Position numbers and translations under genes: made by a program. This document shows, one piece after another, positions 62,396 through 64,000 of a stretch of DNA of 64,000 nt (positions are counted from its first letter, which is position 1; each line of letters starts with the position of its first letter). The notes below the pieces were generated by a model. That model was not told the DNA's origin. It did no database searches and was given only the letters and a program-made list of their open reading frames with translations. The DNA is from Paenochrobactrum gallinarii. Its GTDB lineage: Bacteria; Pseudomonadota; Alphaproteobacteria; Rhizobiales; Rhizobiaceae. The DNA lies in assembly GCF_014205685.1 (NCBI RefSeq), contig NZ_JACIIU010000003.1:124001-188000 (forward strand), written 5' to 3'.

Positions 62396-64000
62396 ATGAC
62401 CAATACACGTTCACCTTTGCAAGATCTGAATATGCGTCGTGCCCATCATGCACCGATGGATGAGCTGCATAAAACGCTGGAAACGCTCGAACAAAGACTG
62501 AAAGAAATGACAGAAGCGCAGCCTGTTCCTGCCGCATCGAAGTCTGATTTCTTTGAGCCTGAATTACCATCACGTGCCGGGACGCGCATGAACCTTGCCG
62601 AGATAACTGCATCGCTTGACAGCCGGCTGGCTGCCGGTGCTGAGAAAAAAACACCCGCCAAGCGGCCTGTTGCATTGTCAAAAGCCGATCTGACCTTTGA
62701 TGAAGAACTGGCACGTATTGAAAGCAGCGTTGAAGTTTTGACCGCACAAAATGCAGAAAACAACGGCGACGACGCTTCCTTGCGCCATGCGCGTGAAACC
62801 GCGGAACATCTGCAGGATGAGCTGGAAGCCTTGAAGCGCATGATGCAAACCATGGCGCGCGAGGAATCTATTCGTAAACTGAGCCATCGCTGGGATCAGT
62901 TCGACGAAAAATTTGAAGCCTTTGAGCAAAGCCAAAATCAAAAAGCGGAAGCCGAATTTCCTGAACTGAACTCCATCAGCGACCGTTTGGATGATGTGCG
63001 CCGCGCCATTGATGCGATGCCGCAAATGCAGACTGTTTCCATTCAGCCTCTGGAAGATCGCATTAGCGGTCTGGCTCTATCCATCGAGCAAATGATCGGC
63101 CAGAAGAATGAATATGCCATTCCGTCCGCTCTGGATGAGCGTCTGGACGAAATCAGCCGCGCTATCCTTGCCGGCAATATGAAACGACCGGATATTGAAG
63201 AAATCCGTCGTGCAGAAGCGCTGTCGCAAGAACTGCTGACACGCATGGCAGACCTTTCACAGCGCATTGATTGTTTAAGCGAAAACAGCTCGCTGCCTTT
63301 GCAGCAGATCGAAACACTGGCCAAGCAAATCCGTCTGATCGCCACCTATATTGATCGCGCACTGGAAAGTGGTCCGGCGCTTGAACTGGAAAAAGTCAAT
63401 ACACGCCTTGATGATATTACCCAGCAACTAAACTCGGTTGAGGCCCGTTTCAGCATGCCGCAAGAAGCGGTTTTTGCCGCCCTCGACCAGCGTTTTGATG
63501 CACTGGTTTTGCGCCTTGACGAACAGTTTTCAAAACCTGCCGACAATCAGGATATGATGCAAAACCTGGAAGCGCAAATTGCATCAATCGCAAAACAACT
63601 GGCAGAACCGCAAGACCATCATCCGCTCATCAAGAGCCTGTCACCGCGCCTTGAACAGATCGAAACGGCGGTGCACCAGACGCGTGAAGATACGCTGGAT
63701 ATCGCCCGCAAGGCAGCAGAAGAGGCAATGGAAAAATTTGCCGCACAAGCCCACCAATATGACAACGGACTGGTCAAAGAACTTGCCGAAGATATGCGCG
63801 CGCTCGAACAGCTTGCACGCAGCAATGACGAACGCAATGAAAAAAGCTTCGACACGGTTCATGCAACATTGCAAAAAGTCGTCGAGCGCCTCAGCGCGTT
63901 AGAAGTACAGCATAAAGCTGCAGCGCCAGCTTTCACTGCCCCTAAAGCATCAACCGCTCCCGTCGTTCCCGCGATGGCACAGGCAGCGGAAAACGTCAAA
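62396..64000 (+). CDS. podJ: PodJ-like polar localization protein (partial, C-terminus beyond window)
   Basis: The first 535 codons are visible. The start MTNTRSPLQDLNMRRAHHAP and the following helix resemble the N-terminus of rhizobial PodJ proteins, which later carry Sel1 repeats and a peptidoglycan-binding domain. The visible part is almost entirely coiled coil, rich in Glu, Gln, Ala and Leu, with no membrane segment. PodJ marks the growing pole. A two-codon mini-frame ATGTCATGA (62391-62399) overlaps the start codon. Name is by N-terminus and composition only. Confidence 0.75.
   Translation, partial: MTNTRSPLQDLNMRRAHHAPMDELHKTLETLEQRLKEMTEAQPVPAASKSDFFEPELPSRAGTRMNLAEITASLDSRLAAGAEKKTPAKRPVALSKADLTFDEELARIESSVEVLTAQNAENNGDDASLRHARETAEHLQDELEALKRMMQTMAREESIRKLSHRWDQFDEKFEAFEQSQNQKAEAEFPELNSISDRLDDVRRAIDAMPQMQTVSIQPLEDRISGLALSIEQMIGQKNEYAIPSALDERLDEISRAILAGNMKRPDIEEIRRAEALSQELLTRMADLSQRIDCLSENSSLPLQQIETLAKQIRLIATYIDRALESGPALELEKVNTRLDDITQQLNSVEARFSMPQEAVFAALDQRFDALVLRLDEQFSKPADNQDMMQNLEAQIASIAKQLAEPQDHHPLIKSLSPRLEQIETAVHQTREDTLDIARKAAEEAMEKFAAQAHQYDNGLVKELAEDMRALEQLARSNDERNEKSFDTVHATLQKVVERLSALEVQHKAAAPAFTAPKASTAPVVPAMAQAAENVK

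Overview
The window reads as chromosomal core DNA of an alphaproteobacterium of the order Hyphomicrobiales, most likely the Brucella/Ochrobactrum/Pseudochrobactrum branch (inference). Signs are a class I lysyl-tRNA synthetase, a C4-pathway 5-aminolevulinate synthase, a GcrA cell-cycle regulator, a PodJ-like polarity protein, a zwf-pgl-edd Entner-Doudoroff operon, a SAM-II riboswitch before metA, the long form of dCTP deaminase, and rhizobial-type palindromic repeats between genes. Base composition looks close to 50% GC by eye (not computed). I see no prophage, insertion sequence, CRISPR array, rRNA or tRNA.

Layout. 1-3.1 kb: an ScfR/RamB-type regulator (cut by the left edge) divergent from isocitrate lyase and a small companion gene. 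3.2-8.8 kb: a putrescine-type catabolic set (glutamine-synthetase-like ligase, FAD oxidase, cysteine hydrolase, MFS transporter) facing an SDR dehydrogenase. 9-13.2 kb: zwf-pgl-edd. 13.2-15.2 kb: folD and proC. 15.3-20.3 kb: a five-gene peptide-type ABC importer with a Tat-exported binding protein. 20.6-24 kb: an unknown small gene, a GT25 glycosyltransferase, a polysaccharide deacetylase and hemA with an FNR-type box. 24-30.3 kb: ilvE, mscL, and a transporter-fused hybrid histidine kinase convergent with a LuxR-type response regulator (CrbS/CrbR-like). 30.7-37.6 kb: pip, a DUF952 gene, pyrD, a MATE pump, a CAP-domain protein, small membrane proteins and dCTP deaminase. 37.7-43.8 kb: SAM-II riboswitch, metA, metZ, apaG, hslO, argF, argD. 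44.5 kb: gcrA. 45.2-52 kb: a surface-polysaccharide cluster. 52.1-56.4 kb: PhoR-like kinase, PPK2 and a large membrane glycosyltransferase. 56.7-64 kb: an orphan binding protein, a TerB-like protein, lysS, an SNase-like protein coupled to an S24 repressor, a membrane cytochrome c, and a podJ-like gene cut by the right edge.

How the genes work together. The first third concerns carbon use: acetate/fatty-acid assimilation (aceA, ScfR), polyamine breakdown and the Entner-Doudoroff route. The CrbS/CrbR-like pair fits the acetate theme. MetA carries Glu at position 111, which points to an acetyl-CoA-dependent enzyme, under a SAM-II switch and followed by the sulfhydrylase gene. gcrA and the podJ-like gene both have GANTC sites upstream, as expected for a CcrM/GcrA cell-cycle circuit.

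I found no clearly new multi-gene system. The best leads are a perfect 12-bp inverted repeat just before the hybrid-kinase start, a possible small RNA between argD and gcrA, a nested-hairpin leader before lysS, a 31-residue membrane peptide gene, and the S24-repressor/SNase-like pair. Start codons were chosen by eye from ribosome-binding sites and family N-termini, so several differ from the longest open frame.
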